Shown: positions 46,340-56,377, counted from the first letter of the stretch. The stretch is DNA of 64,000 bases from Paenibacillus massiliensis subsp. panacisoli DSM 21345 (GCF_000426545.1 NZ_AUFO01000017.1:62001-126000), one strand, 5' to 3'. The notes: a model not told the origin generated them from the letters alone. Made by a program: numbers and translations.

Positions 46340-47974
46340 ATGCAGATACCGCTACAAAATAATAACTTTTTGAAGAAAGCCAGGTTAGAGATTGAGGAGA
46401 TTGGTCAGGCGAAGGGAGCTCCCGACTGGGCTGATGGACGACCGTTGAAGCACCATCTGTTGCTGTATGTTCGCGGGAAAGCCGAACTAACTGTTCACGG
46501 GATGACACGAAGTCTGGAGCGCGAGTCTTTGCATCTATATGTTCCCGATACGGGCGTACACCTCATTGGTTCTGTGAATGCCAAGATCGAGGTGTACTGG
46601 ATATCGTTCGATATTTATAGATTAATGGAGAGCACAGAAGAGACACGACAATATCATCGAGATCATAGCTTTCCTGTGGAGGGACAGCTTCCCATGGGAG
46701 GAGGTCGCTTCAGAAGGCTACTGCATGTGTTGAGCTCAGTCAAGTCTGGTTATGAGAGCCTGAATCCGTATATAGTCCCGCAGCATTTGCATGATTTGCT
46801 GGCAGAGCTGCTAAGAGCGGCGGAGTCGCGTGAGTGGAAGGATATGGAGCAGCGGCTCAGGGCAACCGTCGATTACATGCATGAGTATTATCGCGAGGAT
46901 GTGCGTATCGAGAAGCTTGCAGAGCTGGCGCAGCTTCACCCTTCCTATTACTCTCAGGTGTTCAAGCGTTCTTATGGTAAGACGCCAGTGGTTTATTTAA
47001 CCCAGCTACGAATGAATAAGGCCAAAGAGATGCTGCTGCAGACAGACCATTCCGTTCAAAATATTGCAGCGAAGGTCGGTTACAGAGATGAATTTTATTT
47101 TAGCAGACGATTTAAAGAGACCAGTGGGTACTCTCCCAGTATTTTTCCGCAGAAGAAGCATTTGAATCTAATCTCGTTATCATCGGCTTACACAGATCAT
47201 CTGTTTACACTTGGGCTGAAGCCGATGGCTGCCCAAATGCACAGTCACATGCCCCTTGTTACCCAGAGTCTAAACCTGCCGGAGCATGCCTCTGATCCAT
47301 GGAATATCAGCCGGGAGGATTTTCTAGCTATGAAGCCGGACCTGATCGTGTGTAAGGACAATGTGCTGGACAAAGCGAAGGAGCATATTAACGATATTGC
47401 TCCCATCATTGCCATCCCATGGACCAGCGCGGACGTGTACAGCCACTTGATGAGCATTGCGAGCCTTGTGGATCGGGAGCAGCAGGCAAAGTTGTGGATG
47501 GAGCATCATGAAGCCAGAGCTGAGCAGCTTCGCAAAAAAGTGCGCTCAAGGGCAGGCTCTGGCACCGTTGCGATCTGTGTCTGCCGTGAGCATGAGCTTC
47601 GAATGTATGGTGCGCGAAATTTCGGTCACGTATTTTATCGCTCTTTACAGATGCAGCCCCCTGTTCGCATTCAGCAGCAGCTTGACAAGCACCCGGCTGG
47701 ATCGCATTTCAACTGGATTGCAATGACTCCGGATGACATTCGGCACTATGAGGCTGACTATCTATTCGTCGCAATAGAGACAGAACAAGATAAGCAGCGA
47801 GTATTGGAGTGGCAGCATAGCAATCCTTACTGGCGCGGACATCCGGCGGTCAGGCATGGGCGTGTCTATTTTCTGAAGTGGGACAAGTGGCTCGTGTATG
47901 CTCCATTTGTGATCAATCAACAACTGGAGGAAGCGTCACAGCTGCTGTGTCAGTCTCCCAGTCTGAGTGAATAA
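46340..47974 (+). CDS. AraC-type regulator fused to an iron-siderophore binding domain (Btr-like)
   Basis: 544 residues. An N-terminal sensor (~1-150), the AraC double helix-turn-helix (~170-275; EKLAELAQLHPSYYSQVFKR, VQNIAAKVGYRDEFYFSRRFK), then ~260 residues of FhuD/BtuF-like siderophore-binding fold (LGLKPMAAQMHSH, DFLAMKPDLIVCKDNVLDK). The layout is that of Bacillus subtilis Btr, which senses an iron-siderophore inside the cell and activates the uptake genes. Here the uptake genes follow directly, and a Fur box precedes. Start ATG 46340 with AAGGGGG 11 bases ahead. Confidence 0.88.
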   Translation: MQIPLQNNNFLKKARLEIEEIGQAKGAPDWADGRPLKHHLLLYVRGKAELTVHGMTRSLERESLHLYVPDTGVHLIGSVNAKIEVYWISFDIYRLMESTEETRQYHRDHSFPVEGQLPMGGGRFRRLLHVLSSVKSGYESLNPYIVPQHLHDLLAELLRAAESREWKDMEQRLRATVDYMHEYYREDVRIEKLAELAQLHPSYYSQVFKRSYGKTPVVYLTQLRMNKAKEMLLQTDHSVQNIAAKVGYRDEFYFSRRFKETSGYSPSIFPQKKHLNLISLSSAYTDHLFTLGLKPMAAQMHSHMPLVTQSLNLPEHASDPWNISREDFLAMKPDLIVCKDNVLDKAKEHINDIAPIIAIPWTSADVYSHLMSIASLVDREQQAKLWMEHHEARAEQLRKKVRSRAGSGTVAICVCREHELRMYGARNFGHVFYRSLQMQPPVRIQQQLDKHPAGSHFNWIAMTPDDIRHYEADYLFVAIETEQDKQRVLEWQHSNPYWRGHPAVRHGRVYFLKWDKWLVYAPFVINQQLEEASQLLCQSPSLSE

Positions 47975-48077
47975 TAGAAATGACCCTATTGGTGTATGCT
48001 GATCTAAAAATAGTCCAAAGCCGAATCTATAAAATTGTCATGGAATAATAGAGCGTTCCAATTATAATAATTTTATA

Positions 48078-48092
48078 TGATAATGATTATCA
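48078..48092 (+). promoter_or_regulatory. Perfect Fur box upstream of the iron-uptake operon
   Basis: TGATAATGATTATCA, an exact 7-1-7 Fur palindrome, just before the permease start and behind a TATAAT at 48063. Confidence 0.85.
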
Positions 48093-48115
48093 TGTTCAAT
48101 TCGTGAAAAGGAGGC

Positions 48116-49138
48116 ATGCAGCTCCCCAATATGATGAAAAAGACCAAACGATGGATGACCTGCATGTGGTTCATGGCTGCCATGGCAGGATTGCTGATAA
48201 CGATGTTCATGGCCATCTCCTTTGGTGCGAAGGAATTAACTCTAAGTACAGTGTGGGCAGCGGTGTTTCACTACAACGAAGCGATCAGTGCCCATCAGAT
48301 CATACATGAGCTCAGGTTGCCGCGTGTGCTGGGTGCTGTATTCAGCGGTATGGCTTTTGCCGTAGCAGGGGCTCTTATGCAGGGGGTCACCCGTAATCCA
48401 CTAGCCGATAGCGGTATTCTGGGAGTCAATGCAGGATCAGCCTTCGCGGTGGCTTTATGCTTTGCTTTCCTACCAGGATTGTCTTATGGAGGACTCATCC
48501 TGTTCTCCTTCGCGGGTGCAGCGCTGACGACGGTGTTCATTGTATTGCTGGGGCTATCCCAGCCTGGGGGGATGACGACACTGCGTCTGACGATTGCAGG
48601 CTCCGTGGTGGCTGCGATTCTGCATGCACTAAGTACAGGGGTGGCGATCTATTTTGAACTTAGCCAGGATCTTGCCTTCTGGTATGCAGGAGGAGTGGCT
48701 GGCGTGACCTGGGAGCAGCTACGCTGGTTCACCCCCATTGTCGCAGTGACCATTCTGTGGTCCATTCTGATGGGCCGCTCGGTCACGTTCATGTCGCTTG
48801 GGGATGAATCAGCAGTCAATCTGGGTGTACATGTGAATCGCGTCAGATTACTGGGATTGACCGCTGCCGTGATACTAGCAGGAGCCTCAGTGTCTGTAGC
48901 TGGCTCCATCGCCTTTGTGGGGCTGGTCGTCCCACACATTGCCCGGAGGCTCGTAGGCGTGGACTATCGTGTACTGATTCCCTTCTCAGCTCTGCTTGGC
49001 GGAATCCTGCTTGTGCTGGCTGACTTTGCTTCCCGTATGGTGAGCCCTCCTCGAGAGTTCGCTATTGGCGCTATGGTAGCTATGGTCGGGGTCCCCTTCT
49101 TCCTGTATCTTTCCCGCAAAGAAAGGAGGGAGCTATGA
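48116..49138 (+). CDS. FecCD-type iron-siderophore permease 1
   Basis: 340 residues from ATG 48116. The first ATG is only one base after AAAGGAGG, so the true start may be ATG 48131. Nine to ten membrane segments; family marks LRLPRVLGAVFSGMAFAVAGALMQGVTRNPLADSGILGVNAG and GSIAFVGLVVPHIARRLVGVD (ATPase contact loop). It forms a heterodimer with the next permease. No ATPase gene lies in the cluster, so it must borrow one from elsewhere, as the Feu system of Bacillus does with YusV. Confidence 0.9.
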   Translation: MQLPNMMKKTKRWMTCMWFMAAMAGLLITMFMAISFGAKELTLSTVWAAVFHYNEAISAHQIIHELRLPRVLGAVFSGMAFAVAGALMQGVTRNPLADSGILGVNAGSAFAVALCFAFLPGLSYGGLILFSFAGAALTTVFIVLLGLSQPGGMTTLRLTIAGSVVAAILHALSTGVAIYFELSQDLAFWYAGGVAGVTWEQLRWFTPIVAVTILWSILMGRSVTFMSLGDESAVNLGVHVNRVRLLGLTAAVILAGASVSVAGSIAFVGLVVPHIARRLVGVDYRVLIPFSALLGGILLVLADFASRMVSPPREFAIGAMVAMVGVPFFLYLSRKERREL

Positions 49139-50169
49139 GCATGAATCCGTATCAGCTGGCTCAGCACAAGAAACGCAGGGTGCTGCTCATTGGTGCCATT
49201 TGCTGTGCTGCAGCGATAGGCGCTATTCTCATCGGCCTCAACACAGGAACGATTGCATTATCGCCTCTGGAGGTGTGGAGGACCCTGCTCGGAGGAGGCT
49301 CTCCGACAGAGCAGATGATTTTGTTTGATTATCGCCTGCCGCGTATTTTGGTCACTGTGCTCGCCGGGATTGGTCTTGGGATCGCAGGTGCGGTCTTTCA
49401 GGGCGCGACACGCAATGCACTTGCTGACCCTGGCATCCTCGGGATTAATAATGGGGCTGCTCTTGGGCTGATTGTGTTCGTTTCTTTTTTTCGAACGATG
49501 GAGGGGCCTGCAGCCTTGCTCATTCCGATATTCACGTTCATGGGGGGCGCGGTCTGTGCGGTGATCATCTTCTTGTTCGCCTATGAACGGCATAAGGGTC
49601 TCATCCCCATTCGGCTCATCCTCGTTGGTATCGCGGTAGCAGCCGGCTTCAGCGCCCTGACACTGCTGTTGTCCCTGAGGCTGGATCCAGATACCTATGC
49701 GTTTGCAGCCCGTTGGCTAGCAGGGAGCATCTGGGGAAGAGACTGGGTGCATGTGTGGTCCCTGTTGCCATGGATCGCTGTGCTGGTCCCGTTGATCTAT
49801 TATCGTGCGAAGCTGCTGGATCTGTTCGCCCTCGGCGATGAGATCTCCTACAGCTTGGGGAATCCGGTGAATCGGGAGCGGCTGCTGCTACTGTCGATGG
49901 CCGTTGCCCTGTCCTGTGCCAGTGTATCCATGACTGGGGGAATTGGCTTCATCGGCCTGATCGCACCGCATATCGCCAAGCGACTGGTCGGGCCACGGCA
50001 TCGATATTTTCTGCCGATAGCGGCCATGATCGGGTTAGTCGTGCTAGTAGCGGCTGATACGATCGGCAGGTGGATTTTTCGGCCAAACGCCATTCCTGCG
50101 GGAGTCGTCGTGGCGCTCATCGGAGGTCCCTATTTCTTATACCTTTTATTCAAGTCCAAGGCAGCATAG
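49135..50169 (+). CDS. FecCD-type iron-siderophore permease 2
   Basis: 344 residues, overlapping permease 1 by four bases (ATGA). Marks: DYRLPRILVTVLAGIGLGIAGAVFQGATRNALADPGILGINNG and GGIGFIGLIAPHIAKRLVG. Ten membrane segments. Second half of the permease dimer. Confidence 0.9.
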   Translation: MSMNPYQLAQHKKRRVLLIGAICCAAAIGAILIGLNTGTIALSPLEVWRTLLGGGSPTEQMILFDYRLPRILVTVLAGIGLGIAGAVFQGATRNALADPGILGINNGAALGLIVFVSFFRTMEGPAALLIPIFTFMGGAVCAVIIFLFAYERHKGLIPIRLILVGIAVAAGFSALTLLLSLRLDPDTYAFAARWLAGSIWGRDWVHVWSLLPWIAVLVPLIYYRAKLLDLFALGDEISYSLGNPVNRERLLLLSMAVALSCASVSMTGGIGFIGLIAPHIAKRLVGPRHRYFLPIAAMIGLVVLVAADTIGRWIFRPNAIPAGVVVALIGGPYFLYLLFKSKAA

Positions 50170-50225
50170 ATTCCTATTTTCAAAAGTGCCATGTGATAAC
50201 ACGACATCTGGAGGTAATGAACAAC

Positions 50226-51191
50226 ATGAAGAAAATTTCCCTATTGCTTATGTCCATTCTGCTGATCGGGCTGCTGGCAGCTTGTGGTCAGTCATCCGGC
50301 TCAACGACGCAGGCTACCCAACCGTTGGGGACTGCTGATAGCTCCAATACGAACACTTCTGGCGAGGGCACCGAGAATCTCGTACACGATCCGAATGCCA
50401 AGATCGCGTCCATGTCCATTCATATTACGAACAATCTGTTGGCCCTGGGCATTAAGCCTGCGGGGTCCGTTGTAGGGGGCGATGTGAAGGACTTCTTGCC
50501 CCATGTAGCAGATCAACTGCAGGGAGTAGAGAAGCTGGGTGTTGTAACAGACCCTGATATGGAAGCGGTACTGGGCTTGCAGCCGGACGTCATCTATATC
50601 GACAAGGTCTACTCGGAGAAGGATCTGGACAAGTTCCAGAAGATTGCACCGACCATTGTAGTTGATATGGACAATGGGACGTGGCGCGATCACCTGAAGC
50701 AGGTTGCGAAGCACGTAGGACTGGAGGAGAAGGCGGAACAGTACATCGCGGATTATGATGCCAAGGCCGAGCGTGTGAGCCAATTGATTCATAGCAAGCT
50801 GGGGGAAGACGCCAAGGTCATGACGATTCGTATGACGGCCAAGGAACTTCGGGTCATGGGAACCAAGCGTCCGCTCGGACCGATTATGTTCGACGATCTG
50901 AAGCTGAAGATGGCGGATGGCGTAGAGAATATTTCGGCGGATGAGCCTTACCAAGTCATCTCGAAGGAAGTACTTCCTGATTTCAATGCAGATGCTATCT
51001 TTGTCATTATCAGCAAAGGTAATGAGGCCAAAGCCAAGTTCGAGGAATTGGAGCAGAATGCGGTCTGGCAGAACCTGAAGGCCGTGAAGGACAAGCATGT
51101 CTACATTCTGGACGGTCAGAAATGGCTGGATTACTCTTCCCTTGGTCAAAGCATGGCACTGGACGATGCGGAGCAGCTATTTTCTAAATAA
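50226..51191 (+). CDS. Iron-siderophore binding lipoprotein
   Basis: 321 residues from ATG 50226, with GGAGG 11 bases upstream; the alternative ATG 50217 is too close. Lipobox LLAAC at ~17-21 anchors the protein. Mature part is a FhuD/FeuA-type two-lobe binding protein (GIKPAGSVVGGD, VLGLQPDVIYIDKVYSEKDLDKFQKIAPTIVVD). Delivers ferric siderophore to the two permeases. It lies 57 bases after permease 2 in the same operon. Confidence 0.9.
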   Translation: MKKISLLLMSILLIGLLAACGQSSGSTTQATQPLGTADSSNTNTSGEGTENLVHDPNAKIASMSIHITNNLLALGIKPAGSVVGGDVKDFLPHVADQLQGVEKLGVVTDPDMEAVLGLQPDVIYIDKVYSEKDLDKFQKIAPTIVVDMDNGTWRDHLKQVAKHVGLEEKAEQYIADYDAKAERVSQLIHSKLGEDAKVMTIRMTAKELRVMGTKRPLGPIMFDDLKLKMADGVENISADEPYQVISKEVLPDFNADAIFVIISKGNEAKAKFEELEQNAVWQNLKAVKDKHVYILDGQKWLDYSSLGQSMALDDAEQLFSK

Positions 51192-51276
51192 CATGCGTTC
51201 TGCTTCGACCTTTGCTCTATCATCGCAATGTGTGGTGTTGGTTGATATTTCTCTCGCCAACGCTCACCCCTAAAAC

Positions 51277-51952
51277 GGGCTGTCTCAAAAGCCATGAAAT
51301 GGCTGCTTGGGTCAGCCTTGTTTTACGTAGGATATACGTAGGCTTTTGGGGCGGACGCTCCGTGAACGGACCGTTGTTACAATCGCTGTTCTCCCCAGAT
51401 TTAATTTATTCTTCTAAGCGGTGAAAATCCGGGGACAAAGGCGACCGCTGCCGCTTTTCCACAATCAGTCCGTCCTCTCCACTGTTCAAGCGGGAGAACA
51501 TCCTCTTCATGCGGCTGGCTGGACGGCAGCGGCCAGACTTTCGTACCTTGAACCGCTTCCGTTCCCAGCGGATGCAGAGTGTTCTCGAAGTCGTATTTAC
51601 CGCCGTGGTTCAGTTTCTGGCTGACGAAAAATACGTTTCTTTAGAGCAGTACTTTGTGGACGGAACCAAAATCGAGGCTAATGCTAACCGTTATACGTTT
51701 TGTATGGGGCAATGCAGTCAGTAAACACAAAGCCAAACTGCAGGAAAAGGTACACGACCTGATTGCTGACATTGAAGCGGTAGAAGAGGAGGTCGGCTGG
51801 CTTTCGCTCGCCCATAATCTATTGAAGCAAGCTGCAAATAACCAAAAACACAGAGCAGCGATTCTCTAATAATGGGAGAATCGCTGCTCTGTTGACGTTT
51901 AAGCTTTTGAGAAGACAACAGGCCAGTAGAATATCTACTTATGGGACAGCCC
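51277..51952 (+). mobile_element. Decayed IS1182-family element
   Basis: Ends GGGCTGTCTC (51277) and GGGACAGCCC (51943-51952) are inverted repeats of the usual IS1182 type. Inside, fragments of an IS1182 transposase are read in two frames: RPDFRTLNRFRSQRMQ...SLEQYFVDGTKIEANANRYTF, then after a one-base loss near 51699 VWGNAVSKHKAKLQEKV. About 680 bases, far shorter than a full element, with the catalytic C-terminal part deleted. Non-functional; could be mobilised in trans if its ends are intact. Confidence 0.8.
51430..51869 (+). pseudogene. IS1182-type transposase remnant
   Basis: N-terminal part of the transposase only, with frameshifts near 51510 and 51699 and no C-terminal catalytic half. 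Confidence 0.7.
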
Positions 51953-51977
51953 CTTTTGTTATGTCAACTTTCATTCT

Positions 51978-52192
51978 AGTACCTTGACCGAATCTGATTT
52001 CATGTTGAATGGTCTGGAGAGATAGCGGTTAGCGGAAAGCGGGGAAGCCCTAGAGAAACGGAGTGGCCGCCTTTAAGCTTGCTGTTCATCTGCTAGTTAT
52101 CATCGTTCAAAAGAACAGCAAGCTTAACAGAGGTCGACAGGGCTCCCCGCTTGCAGCGGCTCTACACTCATATTTGATCGGGTCAAGGTACT
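51978..52192. mobile_element. Palindromic MITE-like repeat, copy 1
   Basis: 215 bases bounded by inverted GTACCTTGACC / GGTCAAGGTAC with TA on each side, as expected for an IS630/mariner-type insertion. Inside are nested arms: AGCGGGGAAGCCCT (52038) with AGGGCTCCCCGCT (52139), and AAGCTTGCTGTTC (52075) with GAACAGCAAGCTT (52113), so the transcript folds into one long hairpin. A diverged inverted copy lies at 60050. No coding frame. Confidence 0.75.
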
Positions 52193-52356
52193 ATAAGTTT
52201 TCGTAATACTTTTACCCTGTTCCGCAGGGGGACGTGTAAGTAGAATAAAGGCAATACAATCACCAAGATTAACATCATCAGGCAGGCAGCAGCGAAGCTC
52301 CCTCCAGTGGAGCGACAGCACAGCTAACCTTACGAATAGGATGGGAGAAATTCAAG

Positions 52357-53622
52357 ATGGCCATTATTCAAGTGACATCCACCAATCCGCAGTTCTCATT
52401 TTTGATCAAGAAAAATCCGAACTCCGGCATGCTACTGCGCTCGGTTCGCAAGGGCATAGCCTATGGCTGGTACACAGATGCACAGACATTCAATGTATAT
52501 TTCAAGGATGCAGACAATGAAATCTCATATAAGCAGCATGAGCAGGAGAGCTTCGAATACTTGAATGTATCCCGCTATAACACGCCATTATTTCCGCTCA
52601 ATGCGATTAGCGAGTTCTTCTCGGCACCGCTTAAGGTACAAGGCGAAGCTGATACGGAGGGCTACGAGCATACCTTTCACATCAATATGATTCATGTTGA
52701 GCTGGAGCGCTATATTCACTTTTTCGAGAAGCATTTGTCGGATTTCACCTTCGAGCTCACACATCTCGCGCACAAAAGCTACTCCTTGACCGTAAAGACC
52801 AAGAAGAGCATGTATGAGTTGCTACATACCGTCAGTGTCTTGTGCTTGTTCCTGTCTATATTCGGCAAGGAATTTATAGATATCTCGGATAGCATACTCA
52901 GTAAATATATCAAGAGCATTCACGTCATGGATGCACCCTTCTATATTCGCAGTCTGTTCGTACGCAACTTCTTATCTTCTCGGGATCGTTTTCGGAGGTA
53001 CAAGGCTGAGCTGGAACGAACAGACAAGTATGATATTCAATTCGCCTATGGGGGTACTGGGCTTCAACGCAGGCAATATATCGGGAATGTGCTGCCCTTC
53101 GATAAGGCGATTGTGGACGTAGGTTGTGGGGAGGGTTTCTACGCGCTGAGCTTTGCCGGGAAGATCGAGGACAGCTACTATGCCATCGACATCAATGAAG
53201 AGCTACTCGAAAAGGTGAAGCGTAAAGCAGAGGCTCGTGAACTAGAGAATATCGTGACCAGCAGCTCGATCGACCAGTTTCTGGAGAACTATAGCGGAGA
53301 GCGGGTCGATGTCATCCTCACGGAGGTGATTGAGCATATGAGTCTGGAGGAGGCGGAGCAGCTGATCCGTCAGATCTGTGCCCAAGTGGACTTCGACCGC
53401 TTCATTATTACGACGCCCAATGCGGACTTTAATCGGTACTATGAGCTAAGCAGTTTCCGGCACGATGATCACAAGTGGGAGCTGGGAGAGACGGCCTTCC
53501 GTCAATGGATGATTGGCATCATTGGTAATCTCGATGTTCAAGGTGAGTTTGTTGCGATCGGGGACTGCGTTAATCAGATTACAACGACACAAGGTGTCAT
53601 ACTTCAGAGAAAGGAGGCCTGA
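52357..53622 (+). CDS. hen1: Hen1, RNA 3'-terminal 2'-O-methyltransferase
   Basis: 421 residues. The N-terminal half is the bacterial Hen1 leader domain (FLIKKNPNSGMLLRSVRKGIAYGWYTD); the C-terminal half is the methyltransferase with the SAM motif IVDVGCGEGFYALSF and the metal site ILTEVIEHM and ITTPNADFN. Hen1 methylates the 2'-OH at the 3' end of a cleaved RNA before Pnkp seals it, making the repaired site resistant to a second cut by ribotoxins. The stop overlaps the Pnkp start. GGGAG lies before the ATG. Confidence 0.93.
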   Translation: MAIIQVTSTNPQFSFLIKKNPNSGMLLRSVRKGIAYGWYTDAQTFNVYFKDADNEISYKQHEQESFEYLNVSRYNTPLFPLNAISEFFSAPLKVQGEADTEGYEHTFHINMIHVELERYIHFFEKHLSDFTFELTHLAHKSYSLTVKTKKSMYELLHTVSVLCLFLSIFGKEFIDISDSILSKYIKSIHVMDAPFYIRSLFVRNFLSSRDRFRRYKAELERTDKYDIQFAYGGTGLQRRQYIGNVLPFDKAIVDVGCGEGFYALSFAGKIEDSYYAIDINEELLEKVKRKAEARELENIVTSSSIDQFLENYSGERVDVILTEVIEHMSLEEAEQLIRQICAQVDFDRFIITTPNADFNRYYELSSFRHDDHKWELGETAFRQWMIGIIGNLDVQGEFVAIGDCVNQITTTQGVILQRKEA

Positions 53623-56225
53623 TGATGGAAATTCGTACAAAGATGCACACCATCTTCATGCTCATCGGCTCTACCGAATGCGGCAAGACGACCTTTGCCA
53701 AGGAGGTGCTGATTCCGGGGCTGCGCTTCGCGGATGCTGATCGAAATATTCGGGCCAACATTCAATATCTGTCCTCGGACCAGATTCGGCAAGAGATCCT
53801 GGGCTATGACTACGACAAGTATGATCAAGTGATGCTGGAGGCAAGTGAGCAGGCCTTCCAGTTGCTATTCGAGCGGCTGAAGCTGGCGACGTCTTTTCCG
53901 ATCAATGCCGAGTTCGCAATCGTGGACACGACAGGGCTGTCGGAGGATTTTCGGGCCAAGGTCAAGGAGATCGCTCACCAGAATAACTACAATCTTGAAG
54001 TCATCGTGTTCGATTATCGTCAGCGAAGCGATTATTACGCGTCCGAGCGCTCCAAGCGATTGATTACCAACCATATGAATCGGCTGAGAAGAGAGGTCCT
54101 CGGTTCATTGGGCCGGGAGAAATACGGCAAAATCCATCGAGTGCGGGCAAAGGATTTCTATCTGATGGAGGAAGGCAGGGCGAATCCTGAGTATACCTTT
54201 GTTATTGAGGATATGGAGCAGTATCTGGCGACCGTGCTGCCGCAGGAGCAGAAGTACATTATCATAGGAGACGTCCATGAGTGCGTGGATGACCTGAAGG
54301 GACTACTACTGGATTACGGATATAAGTTTAATGTAGGCGAGCTTGAGGGAGGCAAGCTGGTAGTACCAGAGTCACTGAAAGACACGAAGCTGGTGCTGGT
54401 AGGGGACTGGATCGATAAAGGAAAACGCACGAAGGAGATCATTGAGTTCCTGTACGAAAATCGTGAGCACTTCTATCTGGTGCTTGGCAACCATGAGAAC
54501 TTCGTGGATAAGTACATTCGGGGTGAAGTGCAGGGAGTGGATCAGGAGCTGATCCATTCGTATTTTGAATCCACTCAAGTGCTGCTTAAGGATGCTGAGC
54601 TGTTGGCCAAATTTCAGTATCTGGTATCCATGTCGAAGCCGTTCTATCGTTACGTGGGTTCGGGTGGACCTTCCTTCTATGTGACGCATGCGCCTTGTCG
54701 CAACAAGTATATAGGAAAGCTGGATGCGAATTCGGTCCGGCATCAGCGGAATTTCCGTATAGACCGGGAGGAGCCGCTGGAGGGGCAGCTCGCCTTTTTG
54801 CAGGAGGAAGCCGTCAAGAACCACCCGTACCATGTATTCGGACATATCGCCGCCAAGCGTAGCTTCCGTATCCGCAATAAGCTGCATATCGACACAGGTA
54901 GTGTACATGGCAATCTGCTGAGCTCGGTCAGCATCTCGTTCAGACCGTTTCTGAAGTCCAGGAAGGCCAGTCAAGCCGTGATCCCTAAGGAGCTGCCGGT
55001 AGTATTTCAGGAGGAGCGTAAGGTATCGGTACAGGATTTGGGTGAAGAAGAGCTTCGTCGCCTTCGGTATAGCTCACGCCATAAGATCAACTACATCTCA
55101 GGTACGATGTCCCCGGCAGACAAGAATGAAGAGACGAATGAGCTGGAATCCTTGCAGCGTGGCCTGGAGTATTTCAGGCAGCGTGAAGTTCAGCAGGTGG
55201 TATTGCAGCCCAAATACATGGGGTCGAGATGTAACGTCTACTTGTACCGGGACAAGGAGCAGTGCTTCGCCGTTAGCCGTAACGGCTATAAGGTGAATTA
55301 TGCAGGGATGTCCGATATTTATGACCAGCTACTGTTGAAATTCGGCGGATATATGCAGGAGCAAGCTGTTGACATGCTGCTGCTGGACGGCGAGCTGCTG
55401 CCGTGGAGTGCTCTTGGTGAGGGGCTGATTAACAGACAGTTCAAGCCGATTGAGGCTGCGCTAGGGACAGAGCTGTCGTTCCTGCAGCAGAATGGCTTCG
55501 AGGAAGCCTGTCATAAGCTGATTGCCGAATATGAAGCGAGCAGCTTCGAGCAGGATCAATATCACAGCTCCAAGGCAGCGTTAAGTGACAAATACGGAGC
55601 AAACGTATACCAGAACTACAAGTACGTTCACCAGATAAAGGAGAACTATGTACCGTTATCCACCCATGAGGAAGCCTATCGGACCTACAGCAAACAACTG
55701 GAGCTGTATGCGCAGGATACGGAATCCGAGTATAAGCCATTCGCACTGCTGAAGCTGATCTATACGGATGGCGGAGAAGAAGTGCCAAGCTGGAGCACTA
55801 GTGAAATGTACCGCTTCCTGTCGGACGATGAGTCACTACTGCTAGATCTCAGCTCACCAGCGGCGCTGGAGGAAGCAGAGCAGTATTTTGCCAAGCTGAC
55901 CATGGAGAAGCATATGGAAGGTGTCGTCATCAAGCCAGAGCAATGGAACGGAAGGACTGTGCCATACATGAAGGTACGGAATCCAGAGTACCTGTCCATC
56001 ATTTACGGCTATGATTATAGGTTCCCTCACAAATACCGCAAGCTGCTGAAGCAAAAAAATGTAGCGCAAAAGCAGCGCTCTTCCCTGCAGGAGTATCAGC
56101 TCGGGCTGAAGTTGCTGGAGGTGCCGCTAGCCGATATTACACCAGAGCATGAAGCCTACCGGAATATTGCTGCCAATCTGCTCTTCGAGGTGGCTCAAGA
56201 ACGGGAGATCGATCCACGCTTGTAG
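53622..56225 (+). CDS. pnkp: Pnkp, bacterial polynucleotide kinase-phosphatase-ligase
   Basis: 867 residues. A 5' kinase (P-loop GSTECGKTTFAKEVL), a central metallophosphatase (IIGDVHECVDDL, GDWIDKGKRTKEI, GNHENF, HAPCRNKY) and a C-terminal RNA-ligase/adenylyltransferase (KYMGSR with the lysine nucleophile, LLDGELLPW, EGVVIKP, VPYMKVRNP). It forms the repair complex with Hen1: heals both ends and joins them. The start is ATG 53622, sharing a base with the Hen1 stop, or ATG 53625, seven bases from AAGGAGG, the better fit. Genes are translationally coupled. Confidence 0.95.
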   Translation: MMEIRTKMHTIFMLIGSTECGKTTFAKEVLIPGLRFADADRNIRANIQYLSSDQIRQEILGYDYDKYDQVMLEASEQAFQLLFERLKLATSFPINAEFAIVDTTGLSEDFRAKVKEIAHQNNYNLEVIVFDYRQRSDYYASERSKRLITNHMNRLRREVLGSLGREKYGKIHRVRAKDFYLMEEGRANPEYTFVIEDMEQYLATVLPQEQKYIIIGDVHECVDDLKGLLLDYGYKFNVGELEGGKLVVPESLKDTKLVLVGDWIDKGKRTKEIIEFLYENREHFYLVLGNHENFVDKYIRGEVQGVDQELIHSYFESTQVLLKDAELLAKFQYLVSMSKPFYRYVGSGGPSFYVTHAPCRNKYIGKLDANSVRHQRNFRIDREEPLEGQLAFLQEEAVKNHPYHVFGHIAAKRSFRIRNKLHIDTGSVHGNLLSSVSISFRPFLKSRKASQAVIPKELPVVFQEERKVSVQDLGEEELRRLRYSSRHKINYISGTMSPADKNEETNELESLQRGLEYFRQREVQQVVLQPKYMGSRCNVYLYRDKEQCFAVSRNGYKVNYAGMSDIYDQLLLKFGGYMQEQAVDMLLLDGELLPWSALGEGLINRQFKPIEAALGTELSFLQQNGFEEACHKLIAEYEASSFEQDQYHSSKAALSDKYGANVYQNYKYVHQIKENYVPLSTHEEAYRTYSKQLELYAQDTESEYKPFALLKLIYTDGGEEVPSWSTSEMYRFLSDDESLLLDLSSPAALEEAEQYFAKLTMEKHMEGVVIKPEQWNGRTVPYMKVRNPEYLSIIYGYDYRFPHKYRKLLKQKNVAQKQRSSLQEYQLGLKLLEVPLADITPEHEAYRNIAANLLFEVAQEREIDPRL

Positions 56226-56231
56226 GGGATG

Positions 56232-56301
56232 CGTGATGCTGGGATAATAGAAGAAGCTAGAATAATAGAAGAAGCTGGAATAATAGAGCATAGAATAAGT
56301 A
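56232..56301. repeat. 18-base tandem repeat
   Basis: GGATAATAGAAGAAGCTA, GAATAATAGAAGAAGCTG, then GAATAATAGAGCATA and GAATAAG, in the gap between pnkp and kptA. Confidence 0.75.
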
Positions 56302-56377
56302 TTGGGGAAGCGTGCCATGTGCTGCTGCTCTCCAATACTTTAATGATAGTGAAGATCCACCAATAGGAAGTGATATT

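Noticed and set aside
50301..51149. 282-codon minus-strand frame
   Set aside because: Fully antisense to the siderophore-binding lipoprotein, with no ribosome binding site or family.
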